A stretch of DNA of 64,000 nucleotides from UBA1801 sp035353395 (GTDB lineage: Bacteria; Acidobacteriota; Holophagae; Holophagales; Holophagaceae), in NCBI GenBank assembly GCA_035353395.1, contig DAOPZL010000012.1, forward strand, positions 1 through 64,000. The letters run 5' to 3'. The notes below the pieces were generated by a model. It saw only the letters and a list, made by a program, of their open reading frames with translations. It had not been told where the DNA came from and ran no database searches. This document shows positions 51,247 to 60,751 of the stretch, piece after piece. The first letter of the stretch is position 1, and each line of letters starts with the position of its first letter. The translations under genes were made by a program, and so were the position numbers.

Positions 51247-52115
51247 AGGTCGTGGTCGGCGCGCGGGGGTCCGAATTGAGCCGGCGGCAGGCCGAGCCCC
51301 TGGTGGCCTGCCTCCGCGCCGCGGGGCACCAGGTCGAATGGAGGCCCTTCACGACCCGCGGGGACCGCTGGCAGGACGGCCCCCTGGACAAGTCCGTGGG
51401 CACCGGGTTCTTCACGCGGGAGCTGGAGGATGCGCTTGCCTCCGGGGCCGTGGACCTGCTCGTGCATTCCTTCAAGGACGTGGCCCTGGAGCGTCCCGGA
51501 GGCTTCGTCACCGCCTGCGTGCCCGCCCGGGAGGACCCCTCGGACTGGCTGCTGCTCAGGAAGGACGCGCCCGGCCGCCCCAGGATCGCCACCAGTTCGG
51601 AGCGGCGGCTGCGGTTCCTCCGGCACGCCTTCCCGGAGAGCGGGTTCACCTGGATCCGGGGGAACGTGCCCACGCGCCTCCTGCGCCTGAGGGAAGGGGT
51701 GTTGAGAGGGGACCCCTTCCATGCCACCGTCATGGCCGCCGCCGGCCTCCGGCGCCTCGGGCTGGACCTTTCGGACCTGGACGTGCGTCCCATCCCCTTC
51801 GAGATCCTCCTCCCCGCCCCGGCCCAGGGGGCCGTCCTCGCGGAAACCCGGGCGGACCGTCCGGACATCGTCGAGGCCCTGGGCCCCCTGCACCACGCGC
51901 CCACCGCCAGCTGCGTCCTGCTGGAGCGGGCGGTGCTGGCCGGCATCGGGGGAGGCTGCCAGCAGCCTCTGGGGGCCTTCGCGGAACTCCTGCCCGACGG
52001 CTCCTTCCGGCTCCGGGCCGCCTACGCGGACGAAGGGGGCATCCGGCGCGGCGCCGCGGTGGGGCCCGGCGGCGCCGATCTGGTGGCCCGTGTCGTGGAG
52101 GACCTGGGATGGTGA
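51243..52115 (+). CDS. hemC: Hydroxymethylbilane synthase (porphobilinogen deaminase)
   Basis: 290 aa, about 20 shorter than E. coli HemC. It polymerises four porphobilinogens. GARGSELSRRQA opens the protein, HSFKDVALE has the catalytic Asp position, and ATSSERRLRFLR matches SSLRR. The dipyrromethane cofactor attaches to Cys239 in GIGGGCQQPLGA. hemD overlaps the 3' end by 7 nt. Confidence 0.92.
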   Translation: MKVVVGARGSELSRRQAEPLVACLRAAGHQVEWRPFTTRGDRWQDGPLDKSVGTGFFTRELEDALASGAVDLLVHSFKDVALERPGGFVTACVPAREDPSDWLLLRKDAPGRPRIATSSERRLRFLRHAFPESGFTWIRGNVPTRLLRLREGVLRGDPFHATVMAAAGLRRLGLDLSDLDVRPIPFEILLPAPAQGAVLAETRADRPDIVEALGPLHHAPTASCVLLERAVLAGIGGGCQQPLGAFAELLPDGSFRLRAAYADEGGIRRGAAVGPGGADLVARVVEDLGW

Positions 52116-52744
52116 AGCGCCTCGGGCTCGCCCGGGGACCGGAGGCCCCTCTGAGCCGGGTGGCGCGGGAAGCCGGCTGGGACCCCGTGCCCGTGTTCCT
52201 GACCGAGATGGCGCCTACGGCCCGGCCGAGGCCCCTGGCCCGCCCGGACGGGATCATCCTGCTCAGTCCGGCCGGCGCCAGGTGCGCGGACCTCCCGGGT
52301 GGAATCCCGGTCCTGGCCACGGAAGGCGCCGCGGCGGCCCTGGCGGGAGGCGGCTGGCAGGCCAGCGCCGGCCCCGGGGCCGAGGCGCTCTGGATCCTGC
52401 TCCGGGAGCGCTTCCCCTCCGGAGGGGAGTTCCTGCTGGTTCGCGGGGAACGGAGCCGGGGCTACCTGGAGGAGGTTTCCGAGGGGACCCCCTGGCGACT
52501 TGTGCCGTGGATCACACACTCGGAAAAAGCCAAGGATCCTCCGCCGGCGATGCCGTTCCTGGACGCCGTGCTCGCGCTGAGTCCCCTGCAGGCGGAGCTG
52601 CTGGGGCCCAGGTCCCGGGGCATCCTGCGCTTCGCCTGGGGGGAACGCGCGGCCGAGGCCTTCCGCCGCTGCGGAACCCCGGCGCACGATTCCTGTCTTG
52701 CCAGACCGGAGGATCTTGGGCGTATGCTTGCTCCTTATGTCTGA
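52109..52744 (+). CDS. hemD: Uroporphyrinogen-III synthase
   Basis: A 211-aa protein, shorter and less conserved than typical HemD (about 250), as is normal for this family. Features are LLSPAGARC near residue 51, LVRGERSRGYLEEV near 113 (the GERG-like motif) and a C-terminal alternating fold. It would close and invert ring D of hydroxymethylbilane. The assignment relies partly on its position between hemC and hemB. ATG 52109 overlaps hemC; GTG 52112 is an alternative. Confidence 0.78.
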   Translation: MVKRLGLARGPEAPLSRVAREAGWDPVPVFLTEMAPTARPRPLARPDGIILLSPAGARCADLPGGIPVLATEGAAAALAGGGWQASAGPGAEALWILLRERFPSGGEFLLVRGERSRGYLEEVSEGTPWRLVPWITHSEKAKDPPPAMPFLDAVLALSPLQAELLGPRSRGILRFAWGERAAEAFRRCGTPAHDSCLARPEDLGRMLAPYV

Positions 52745-52764
52745 CATCCAGCGAGCCTGATTCC

Positions 52765-53733
52765 ATGTTCATCCGTCCCCGTCGCCTGCGCCGCACCTCC
52801 GTCCTCCGGGACCTGGTGGCCGAAACGGATCTCCGGCCCCGGCACCTCATCCAGCCCTATTTCGTCCAGGACGCCGCCGGCTCCTCCCCGATCGAGTCCA
52901 TGCCCGGGATCGCCCGCACGGGCGTCGAGGAGACCTGCCGGCAGGTCGAGGCCGACCTCAAGCTCGGACTGAAGGCCGTCCTCCTCTTCGGGGTCCCCGC
53001 GACCAAGAGTCCCTTGGCCGAGCACAGCCACGACCCCGAGGGCGTGGTCCCTCGGGCCGTGAAGGAACTGAAGAAGCGCTTCCGCCAGGATCTCGTGGTG
53101 ACGACGGACGTCTGCCTCTGTGCCTACACGGACCACGGCCACTGCGGGGTGGTCTCGGACGGGGAGATCCTGAACGACGAGAGCGTCGCGATCCTGGCCG
53201 AGATGGCCCTGGTCCACGCCCAGGCCGGCGCCGACATGGTGGCCCCCTCGGACATGATGGACGGGCGCATCGCGGCCATCCGGGCGCGCCTGGACGAGGA
53301 GGGTTTCGAGAACACCTCGATCCTCTCGTATGCCATCAAGCACGCCGGCGCCTACTACGGGCCCTTCCGGGACGCGGCGGACAGCAGCCCCAAGCACGGG
53401 GACCGCCGGAGCTACCAGATGGATCCCCGCAACGCCCGGGAGGGCCTGAAGGACGCCCTGCTCGACCTGGAGGAGGGGGCGGACATCCTCATGGTGAAGC
53501 CTGGCCTCCACGGGCTCGACTTGATCTGGCGCCTCCGGGAGCAGTGCCTGGTCCCGATCGCCGCCTACCACGTCTCCAGCGAGTACAGTTCCATCAAGGC
53601 CGCCGACCGGCTCGGCTGGGTGAACGGCGACCAGCTGATGCTCGAGCAGCTCCTGAGCCTGCGGCGGGCCGGGAGCGACGTGATCGTGACCTATGCGGGC
53701 CGGGAAGCCTTGCAGAAAAGGTGGATTTCCTAG
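52765..53733 (+). CDS. hemB: Delta-aminolevulinic acid dehydratase (porphobilinogen synthase)
   Basis: 322 aa condensing two ALA molecules. Zinc cysteines Cys117, Cys119 and Cys127 lie in DVCLCAYTDHGHCG, marking the Zn-dependent type. Schiff-base lysines are Lys192 (YAIKHAGAYYGPFRDA) and Lys245 (MVKPG). Length is standard. It starts 20 nt after hemD. A TAGAAT box and a hairpin follow it, so hemL may have its own promoter. Confidence 0.95.
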   Translation: MFIRPRRLRRTSVLRDLVAETDLRPRHLIQPYFVQDAAGSSPIESMPGIARTGVEETCRQVEADLKLGLKAVLLFGVPATKSPLAEHSHDPEGVVPRAVKELKKRFRQDLVVTTDVCLCAYTDHGHCGVVSDGEILNDESVAILAEMALVHAQAGADMVAPSDMMDGRIAAIRARLDEEGFENTSILSYAIKHAGAYYGPFRDAADSSPKHGDRRSYQMDPRNAREGLKDALLDLEEGADILMVKPGLHGLDLIWRLREQCLVPIAAYHVSSEYSSIKAADRLGWVNGDQLMLEQLLSLRRAGSDVIVTYAGREALQKRWIS

Positions 53734-53762
53734 AGGAGCCCACGAGCCGCAGGTCCCGGAGG

Positions 53763-53768
53763 TAGAAT
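53763..53768 (+). promoter_or_regulatory. Candidate -10 box TAGAAT upstream of hemL
   Basis: GAGGTAGAATGG sits 29 nt after the hemB stop. If used, hemL would have a leader of about 130 nt that contains the hairpin at 53818. No -35 is obvious. Confidence 0.38.
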
Positions 53769-53817
53769 GGCGCATCCCAGCTGCGAACTCCAGAATCTGA
53801 TGAACACCGCGATGTGA

Positions 53818-53858
53818 GGACCGGGAGCCGCGGACCCTGCGGGGTCCGCTCCCGGTCC
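53818..53858 (+). other. Long GC-rich hairpin between hemB and hemL
   Basis: GGACCGGGAGC-[CGC]-GGACCC pairs with GGGTCCGCTCCCGGTCC around a TGCG loop: 17 bp with one 3-nt bulge. There is no T run after it. It could be a rho-assisted terminator for the hemACDB message or a leader element of hemL. Confidence 0.55.
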
Positions 53859-53905
53859 GTGTCCGGATCTTCGACAACGACATCCATTCCCAGCGAGCAG
53901 ACAGC

Positions 53906-55171
53906 ATGAGCAATGAATCCTTGTTCCAGGAAGCCCTCTCACACTTTCCCGGGGGCGTGTCCTCTCCCGTGCGGGCCTTCAAGGCCGTGGGCGGCACCCC
54001 CAAGTTCTTCGCCAGGGCCTTCGGCGCATGGTTCGTGGACGAGGAGGAGAAGCAGTTCCTCGATCTCTGCATGTCCTGGGGGCCGCTGATCCTGGGCCAC
54101 GCCCATCCGGACGTGCTGGCGGCGGTGCAGGAGGCCGTCCAGGAAGGGCTCACCTTCGGGGCGCCTTCCCGCCGGGAGCTGGCCCTGGCCCGCCGTATCA
54201 AGCTGATGGCCCCCTTCGTCGAGAAGCTGCGCTTCGTCTCCAGCGGCACCGAGGCGGTGATGTCGGCCCTGCGGGTGGCCCGCGGCTTCACCAAGCGGGA
54301 CCGGGTCCTGAAGTTCGCGGGCTGCTACCACGGCCACGCGGACGCCATGCTGGTGAAGGCCGGCAGCGGCCTGGCCACCTTCGGGGTGCCCACCAGCGCC
54401 GGCGTGCCCAAGGCCTACGCGGATCTCACCCTCGTGGTGAACCTCGACGACTTCGACGGCCTCGAGGCGGCCTTCGCGAAGCACGGCTCCGAGCTGGCGG
54501 CGGCCATCATCGAGCCGGTCCCGGCCAACAACGGCCTGCTCCTGCAGGAGCCCGCCTTCCTCCAGCGCCTGCGGGACCTGTGCACCCAGCACGGGACCGT
54601 GCTCATCTTCGACGAGGTCATCAGCGGCTTCCGGGTGGCGCCGGGCGGCGCCGCGGAGCTGTACAACCTCGCCCCGGACCTGGTCGCCTTCGGCAAGATC
54701 ATCGGCGGCGGCATGCCCGTGGGCGCGTTCGGGGGCCGGGCGGACATCATGCGGGTCGTCTCCCCGGACGGCCCCGTCTACCAGGCGGGGACCCTCAGCG
54801 GCAACCCCGTGGCCATGGCCGCGGGCCTGGCCACCCTGGAGCGCCTGACTCCGGAGGTCTACAAGCGCCTGGAGCAGTGTTCCAGGCGATGGGCCCAGGC
54901 CTTCGAGGCGATCCCGGGCCTCCGGGCCCCGCACCTCGGGTCCCTGATCTGGCCCCTCTTCCAGTCCGGCGTCCGGCGCGCGGACCGCGTGAAGCCGGGG
55001 GCCATCACCCAGTTCAACCACCTGCACAAGCTCCTGCTGGACGAGGGGGTCTACCTGCCCCCCAGCGGCTACGAGGTGGCCTTCATCTCCATCGCCCACG
55101 GGGAAGAGGAGCTGTGGCACTTCGAGCGGGCCGTGGAAAAGGTTTCGGCGGGACTCGCGGCCATGGTCTGA
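53906..55171 (+). CDS. hemL: Glutamate-1-semialdehyde 2,1-aminomutase
   Basis: A 421-aa PLP enzyme making 5-aminolevulinate. The opening FPGGVSSPVRAFKAVGGTP is diagnostic of HemL, as is FVSSGTEAVMSALRVARGFT. The PLP lysine is Lys264 in AFGKIIGGGMPVGAFGG. It supplies HemB, so the organism uses the C5 route together with HemA. The ribosome site is weak. Confidence 0.95.
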   Translation: MSNESLFQEALSHFPGGVSSPVRAFKAVGGTPKFFARAFGAWFVDEEEKQFLDLCMSWGPLILGHAHPDVLAAVQEAVQEGLTFGAPSRRELALARRIKLMAPFVEKLRFVSSGTEAVMSALRVARGFTKRDRVLKFAGCYHGHADAMLVKAGSGLATFGVPTSAGVPKAYADLTLVVNLDDFDGLEAAFAKHGSELAAAIIEPVPANNGLLLQEPAFLQRLRDLCTQHGTVLIFDEVISGFRVAPGGAAELYNLAPDLVAFGKIIGGGMPVGAFGGRADIMRVVSPDGPVYQAGTLSGNPVAMAAGLATLERLTPEVYKRLEQCSRRWAQAFEAIPGLRAPHLGSLIWPLFQSGVRRADRVKPGAITQFNHLHKLLLDEGVYLPPSGYEVAFISIAHGEEELWHFERAVEKVSAGLAAMV

Positions 55172-55193
55172 TGGTTGGACCTGGAGGTGATCC

Positions 55194-55436
55194 ATGACAC
55201 GCATCTACACCATCGGCCTTGAGGACCGCACGGCCCCGCGCTTCGCCTACCTGGTGGTCCTCGTGGCCCACCGGGACAGCAGCCGCGCGACCCGGGCCGC
55301 CCTCGCGGAAGCCGGGCAGCACGGCGGGAAGTGGCGCGTGACCCACGTGGCGGAGCGGCGGACGGGCCTGGCCATCCCCCGGGGCGAGATCCTCGGCGCC
55401 GCCGGACCCTTCACCTACGACGTGGAAGAGGCATGA
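55194..55436 (+). CDS. Small conserved-position protein of unknown function
   Basis: An 80-aa protein between hemL and hemE. It has no cysteine, signal peptide or recognisable motif. A short hydrophobic strand FAYLVVLVAH is at 17-26 and a helix DSSRATRAALAEAG at 28-41. The ribosome site GGAGGTGATCC is a perfect 11-nt match to the expected 16S 3' end, among the strongest in the window. Its stop overlaps the hemE start (ATGA). A real, highly translated gene with a possible role in haem synthesis is likely; the role is unknown. Confidence 0.65.
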   Translation: MTRIYTIGLEDRTAPRFAYLVVLVAHRDSSRATRAALAEAGQHGGKWRVTHVAERRTGLAIPRGEILGAAGPFTYDVEEA

Positions 55437-56425
55437 ACCAGCTCCTTCCCCGTGTCCTGCGGCGGGAGGTGGTCACGCCCCCCCCGCTGTGGTTCATGAG
55501 GCAGGCGGGGCGGTTCCTCCCCGAATACCGGGCCCTCCGGGAGAAGGCCAGCTTCGAGCAGCTGCTCGCGGACCCGGACCTCGCGGCGGAGGTCAGCCTG
55601 CAGCCCGTGCGGCGCTTCCCCAGGCTCGACGGCGCCATCATCTTCAGCGACATCCTGGTGGTCCTGGACGCCCTGGGCTGCGGCGTCACCTACCCGGAGG
55701 GCGGGCCGCTCCTGGCCCGCACCCTGGACCAGATCGACCCCGACCGGCCCCTGGACGAGCGGTGCTTCGAACCCGTGCTGGCGGCCCTCCGCAGGGTCCG
55801 CTCCCGGCTGCCCGGGCACGTGACCCTCCTCGGCTTCGCCGGGGCCCCCTGGACCCTGCTCGCCTACGGGATCGAGGGCGGGAGCTCCCGGGACTGGACC
55901 CGGGCCAAGACCTTCCTCCACGCGGAACCCCAGAAATCCCTTCCCTGGCTCGTGCGCCTGGCGGAGGCCGCCTCGCGCCTCCTCACCCTGCAGATCGAGG
56001 CGGGCGCCCAGGTCGTCCAGCTCTTCGACAGCTGCGCGGGGGACCTGGACCTGGACGACTACCGCACCCTGGCCATTCCTCCGGCGGCCCTGGCGCTCCA
56101 GCAGGTGAAGGGCGCCCCGAGGATCTACTTCCCGCGCGCGGGCTACCTCCCCCAGCGGCTGGCCACCCTGCCGTGCGAAGGACTCTCCATTTCCTGGCAA
56201 GTCCCCATCCAGGACGCCGTCCGCCGCTTCGGCCTCACCAAGGTCCTCCAGGGCAACCTGGACCCGGCGGCCCTCCTGGCCGGGAAGACGGTCGCCTGCC
56301 GGAAGGCCCGTGCGATCATGGAGGAGATGCGGGACTACCCCCACATCTTCAACCTCGGTCACGGGATCCTGCCCGGAACCGACCCTGACGTGCTGGCGGC
56401 GGTCATCGAGGAAGTGAAGCGCTGA
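55433..56425 (+). CDS. hemE: Uroporphyrinogen decarboxylase
   Basis: A 330-aa cofactor-free decarboxylase making coproporphyrinogen III. WFMRQAGRFLPEYR contains the catalytic-site arginines. IIFSDILVVLDALG carries the key Asp, and GFAGAPWTLLAY and FNLGHGILPGT are standard. Start at ATG 55433, coupled to the 80-aa gene. Confidence 0.95.
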   Translation: MNQLLPRVLRREVVTPPPLWFMRQAGRFLPEYRALREKASFEQLLADPDLAAEVSLQPVRRFPRLDGAIIFSDILVVLDALGCGVTYPEGGPLLARTLDQIDPDRPLDERCFEPVLAALRRVRSRLPGHVTLLGFAGAPWTLLAYGIEGGSSRDWTRAKTFLHAEPQKSLPWLVRLAEAASRLLTLQIEAGAQVVQLFDSCAGDLDLDDYRTLAIPPAALALQQVKGAPRIYFPRAGYLPQRLATLPCEGLSISWQVPIQDAVRRFGLTKVLQGNLDPAALLAGKTVACRKARAIMEEMRDYPHIFNLGHGILPGTDPDVLAAVIEEVKR

Positions 56426-56452
56426 CCGTTCCCGCCTGAGTGGACGCGGAGA

Positions 56453-57274
56453 ATGACGGACATGGCCATGAGTGCACCCTTGCCCACCCTGATCGGATTG
56501 CCCTACGACGCCAGCTCGTCGTACCGGCGGGGGCCCGCCCGGGGGCCCGCGGCGATCCGCGAGGCCCTGCGCTGCGAGTCCACCAACACCTGGAGCGAGT
56601 CCCTGCGCGACATGGCCGGGCTTCGGGACTTCGGGGACGTCCTGCTGCCCGAGGGGGACGGCGTGGTGGCGCGGATCGAGGCTGGCGTCCGGGAGCTGCT
56701 GGAGAGCGGGGGCGCCCCCATCGCCCTCGGCGGGGACCATTCCGTGACCTATCCGATCCTGCGCGCGGTGGGACCGCGCCATCCGGGGCTGACCCTCCTG
56801 CACCTGGACGCTCATCCGGACCTCTACGAGGACTTCATGGGGGACCGCTTCTCCCACGCGTGCCCCTTCGCGCGGATCATGGAGGAGGGTCTCGCGGCAC
56901 GGCTCGTGCAGGTGGGCATCCGGACCATGAACGGGCATCTGCGGCAGCAGGCCGACCGGTTCGGCGTGGAGGTCATCGACATGCGGGCCTGGGCCGCGGG
57001 CGAACGCCCCGAGCTCCAGGGACCCCTCTATGTCTCCATCGACATGGACGCCTTCGACCCCGCCTTCGCGCCCGGGGTCTCGCACGTGGAACCCGGAGGC
57101 CTCACGTCCCGGGAGGTGATCGGCCTCCTGCAGGGCCTGCCGGGTCCCCTGGTGGGCGCGGACGTGGTCGAGTGCAATCCGGGCCAGGATCCCCTCGGCA
57201 TCACCGCTCCCCTCGGCGCGAAGCTGGTGAAGGAGCTGGCCAGCCGCATGATCGAAGCCGGGACGCTGCCTTGA
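56453..57274 (+). CDS. speB: Agmatinase/arginase-family ureohydrolase inside the haem series
   Basis: 273 aa with all Mn ligands: GGDHSVTYP (near 93), DAHPDLYE (about 118) and DMDAFDPA (about 196). GLPYDASSSYRRGPARGP at the N-terminus is typical of SpeB. It should release urea from agmatine or a similar guanidino compound. Location between hemE and hemN, with TTGA coupling to hemN, is odd for a polyamine gene. Starts at 56453, 56462 or 56468 are possible. A second family member is at 44075. Confidence 0.85.
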   Translation: MTDMAMSAPLPTLIGLPYDASSSYRRGPARGPAAIREALRCESTNTWSESLRDMAGLRDFGDVLLPEGDGVVARIEAGVRELLESGGAPIALGGDHSVTYPILRAVGPRHPGLTLLHLDAHPDLYEDFMGDRFSHACPFARIMEEGLAARLVQVGIRTMNGHLRQQADRFGVEVIDMRAWAAGERPELQGPLYVSIDMDAFDPAFAPGVSHVEPGGLTSREVIGLLQGLPGPLVGADVVECNPGQDPLGITAPLGAKLVKELASRMIEAGTLP

Positions 57275-58641
57275 CGCCCACCCTCGCCGAACTGGTGAAG
57301 CACTACGACCGGCCCGGGCCGCGCTACACGGCCTATCCCATGCCCCCGGCCTGGCCGGAGGACTTCCCGGAATCGGAGCTGAAGGAGGCCCTGGGCCGGG
57401 CGGACGAGGCCGGAGGCCCCCTTTCCATCTACGCCCACCTGCCGTTCTGCCTCCGCCGCTGCGCCTACTGCGCGTGCAGCGCAGTGGCGAGCCCCACCTA
57501 CAAGCCCGCGGCGGACTTCCTCGACGCCCTCGAGGCGGAAGTGGACCTGTGGGCGCGGGAGCTGCCCCGACGGCGGGAGGTCCTGCTGCTCCACTGGGGC
57601 GGGGGAACGCCGACCTACTTCGAGGCGGCCGACCTGCGGCGGATCTTCAAGGCCATCACGGACCGCTTCCCCCTGCGGGAGGCCGCGGAGGTTTCCGTCG
57701 AGGTGGACCCCGCCTCCCTGGCGCCGGACCGGCTCCCGGTGCTCCGCGAACTGGGCTTCAACCGGGTGTCCTTCGGGGTCCAGGACCTGGACGCCCGCGT
57801 CCAGGAACTCATCGGCCGGAACCAGACCCCGGAGCAGACCCGGGCGGCCGTCGGGCAGGCCCGCGGCCTGGGCTTCGGCGGCGTGAACCTGGACCTGGTC
57901 TACGGCCTGCCCGGGCAGACCCCGGCGACCTTCCGCAGGACCCTGGAAGGGATCCTGGACATGGCGCCGGATCGGCTGGCCATCTATGCCTTCGCCTACC
58001 TCCCCCGGCTGATGGCCCACCAGAGGAGGCTGCCCGCGGAGGCCCTCCCCGGCGCGGAGCAGCGGCTGGAACTCCTGATCCTGGCCTCGGAGTTCCTGGA
58101 GAAGCACGGCTACGTGCCCATCGGCATGGACCACTTCGCGCGCCCCGGGGACGAGCTGGCCAGGGCCGCGGCTTCAGGCCGCCTCGTCCGCAGCTTCATG
58201 GGCTACACGGTCGCCGCCGGCAGCGACCTCCTGGGGTTCGGGCCGACCGCCATCTCCGACGTGGCGGGCCTCTACAGCCAGAACGAGAAGAACCTCGCAC
58301 GGTGGGAGCGCCGGGTCCGCGGGGGGCGGCTCGCCGTCCACAGGGGCTGCCGCCTCTCCGGGGAGGACCTCCTGCGCCGCTGGGTGATCCACGCCCTCAT
58401 GGGCACCTTCGAGCTCCGCTGGGGGGCGCTCCGCGACCGCTTCGGGGTGGATGGCCCGGCGCACTTCGCGGAAGCCCTCCGGGAACTCCGGGCCGAGGAG
58501 CCCTGGGGCGCCGTGGAGGTGCGCGCCGAGGGGGTCTTCGTCACGCCGCTGGGGCGCCGCTTCGTGCGCAACCTCGTGCGGCCCTTCGACGCCTACCTGC
58601 CCCGGCTCTCGCCCGACACCGCCTTCAGCAGGACGGTCTGA
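57271..58641 (+). CDS. hemN: Oxygen-independent coproporphyrinogen III oxidase
   Basis: A 456-aa radical-SAM enzyme converting coproporphyrinogen III to protoporphyrinogen IX without oxygen. YAHLPFCLRRCAYCAC holds the 4Fe-4S cysteines Cys60, Cys64 and Cys67 plus the extra Cys69 seen in true HemN. HWGGGTPTY follows. The opening YDRPGPRYTAYP matches HemN rather than HemW. The start is TTG 57271 in a TTGA overlap with the upstream stop; no other start precedes the conserved N-terminus. Confidence 0.92.
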   Translation: MTPTLAELVKHYDRPGPRYTAYPMPPAWPEDFPESELKEALGRADEAGGPLSIYAHLPFCLRRCAYCACSAVASPTYKPAADFLDALEAEVDLWARELPRRREVLLLHWGGGTPTYFEAADLRRIFKAITDRFPLREAAEVSVEVDPASLAPDRLPVLRELGFNRVSFGVQDLDARVQELIGRNQTPEQTRAAVGQARGLGFGGVNLDLVYGLPGQTPATFRRTLEGILDMAPDRLAIYAFAYLPRLMAHQRRLPAEALPGAEQRLELLILASEFLEKHGYVPIGMDHFARPGDELARAAASGRLVRSFMGYTVAAGSDLLGFGPTAISDVAGLYSQNEKNLARWERRVRGGRLAVHRGCRLSGEDLLRRWVIHALMGTFELRWGALRDRFGVDGPAHFAEALRELRAEEPWGAVEVRAEGVFVTPLGRRFVRNLVRPFDAYLPRLSPDTAFSRTV

Positions 58642-58664
58642 GCCGAGCCCGGGGGGACTGGTGA

Positions 58665-58670
58665 TAGGCT
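58665..58670 (+). promoter_or_regulatory. Candidate -10 box TAGGCT
   Basis: GTGATAGGCTGC ends 9 nt before the glf ATG. A start there would make a nearly leaderless message. Weak evidence. Confidence 0.25.
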
Positions 58671-58679
58671 GCTTCCAGC

Positions 58680-59779
<1,100 letters not shown>

Positions 59780-59783
<4 letters not shown>

Positions 59784-60751
59784 CCCCGCGCCGCGACGCG
59801 CTCCGCCTCCGGACCGCCGTCGTCCTGCTGAACCTCGGGGGCCCCCTCCGCGGCCGGGACGTGGAGCCGTTCCTGCTGGAACTCTTCCGCGACCGGGACA
59901 TCATCCGCCTGGGACCCGCCTCCCTGCAGCCGCTCCTCGCACGGCTCGTCACGACCCTCCGCCTCGGGGAGGTCCGGGCACGCTACGCCCGGATCGGCGG
60001 CAGCCCGATCCTGCGGGAGACGGCGGCCCAGGCGGCGGCCCTGCGCCAGGCGCTGCGCGAGGCGGGCAGGGAGGAGCCCGTGAAGCTCCTGTTCCGCTAT
60101 TCGCCGCCGAGGGCCGGGGGCCTGCTCCGGGCCCTGGCCCTGCAGGGCGTGGCGCGCATCCTGCCGGTCTCCCTCTACCCCCACGCATGCGGCGCCACCA
60201 CGGGCTCGAGCCTGGCCGAGCTGGAGCGGGCCGCGCGGGTCGAGGGCCTGGACGTGCTGCCCGGCGTGCGGCACTACCCCACGGATCCTGACTACCTGGC
60301 CTGCCTGGAGGACAACCTGAGGCGGACCCTGGCGCTCGCGCCCGGCGCCACGGTGGTCTTCAGCGCCCACGGCCTGCCCCTGAGGCTGGTCCAGTCCGGG
60401 GATCCCTACGCCCGGGAGATCGAGGCCACGGTGGAGGCGCTGAAGGCGAGGCTGGGGGACGTCCCCGGAGGCTTCCGCCTGGCCTACCAGAGCCGGGTGG
60501 GCTTCGTCCGTTGGCTGGAGCCGTCCCTCGGCACCGTGCTGGGCGGACTGGGGGGCCGCGACGTGGTCGTCGTGCCGCTGAGTTTCGTGGGCGAGCACAT
60601 CGAGACGCGCTACGAACTGGACATCCAGTACCGCGAGGTGGCGCGGCGGGCCGGCGTCCGCGGGTATCATCGAACTGCGGCGCCCGGCACGCATCCCTCC
60701 TTCATCAAGTGCCTGGCCCGCCTGGCGATGGAAGCTCTGGAGCAGTCATGA
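59780..60751 (+). CDS. hemH: Ferrochelatase
   Basis: 323 aa; inserts Fe2+ into protoporphyrin IX. VVLLNLGGPLRGRDVEPFL opens the domain. The metal-site His197 is in FSAHGLPL and the acidic partner Glu272 in VGEHIETRYELD. The chain is typical of bacterial protohaem ferrochelatase. The start is GTG 59780, overlapping the glf stop; hemG overlaps its own stop by ATGA. Confidence 0.93.

Noticed and set aside
55331..55432. hemE starting upstream at 55331
   Set aside because: That frame overlaps the 80-aa gene and lacks hemE similarity before the ATG at 55433.
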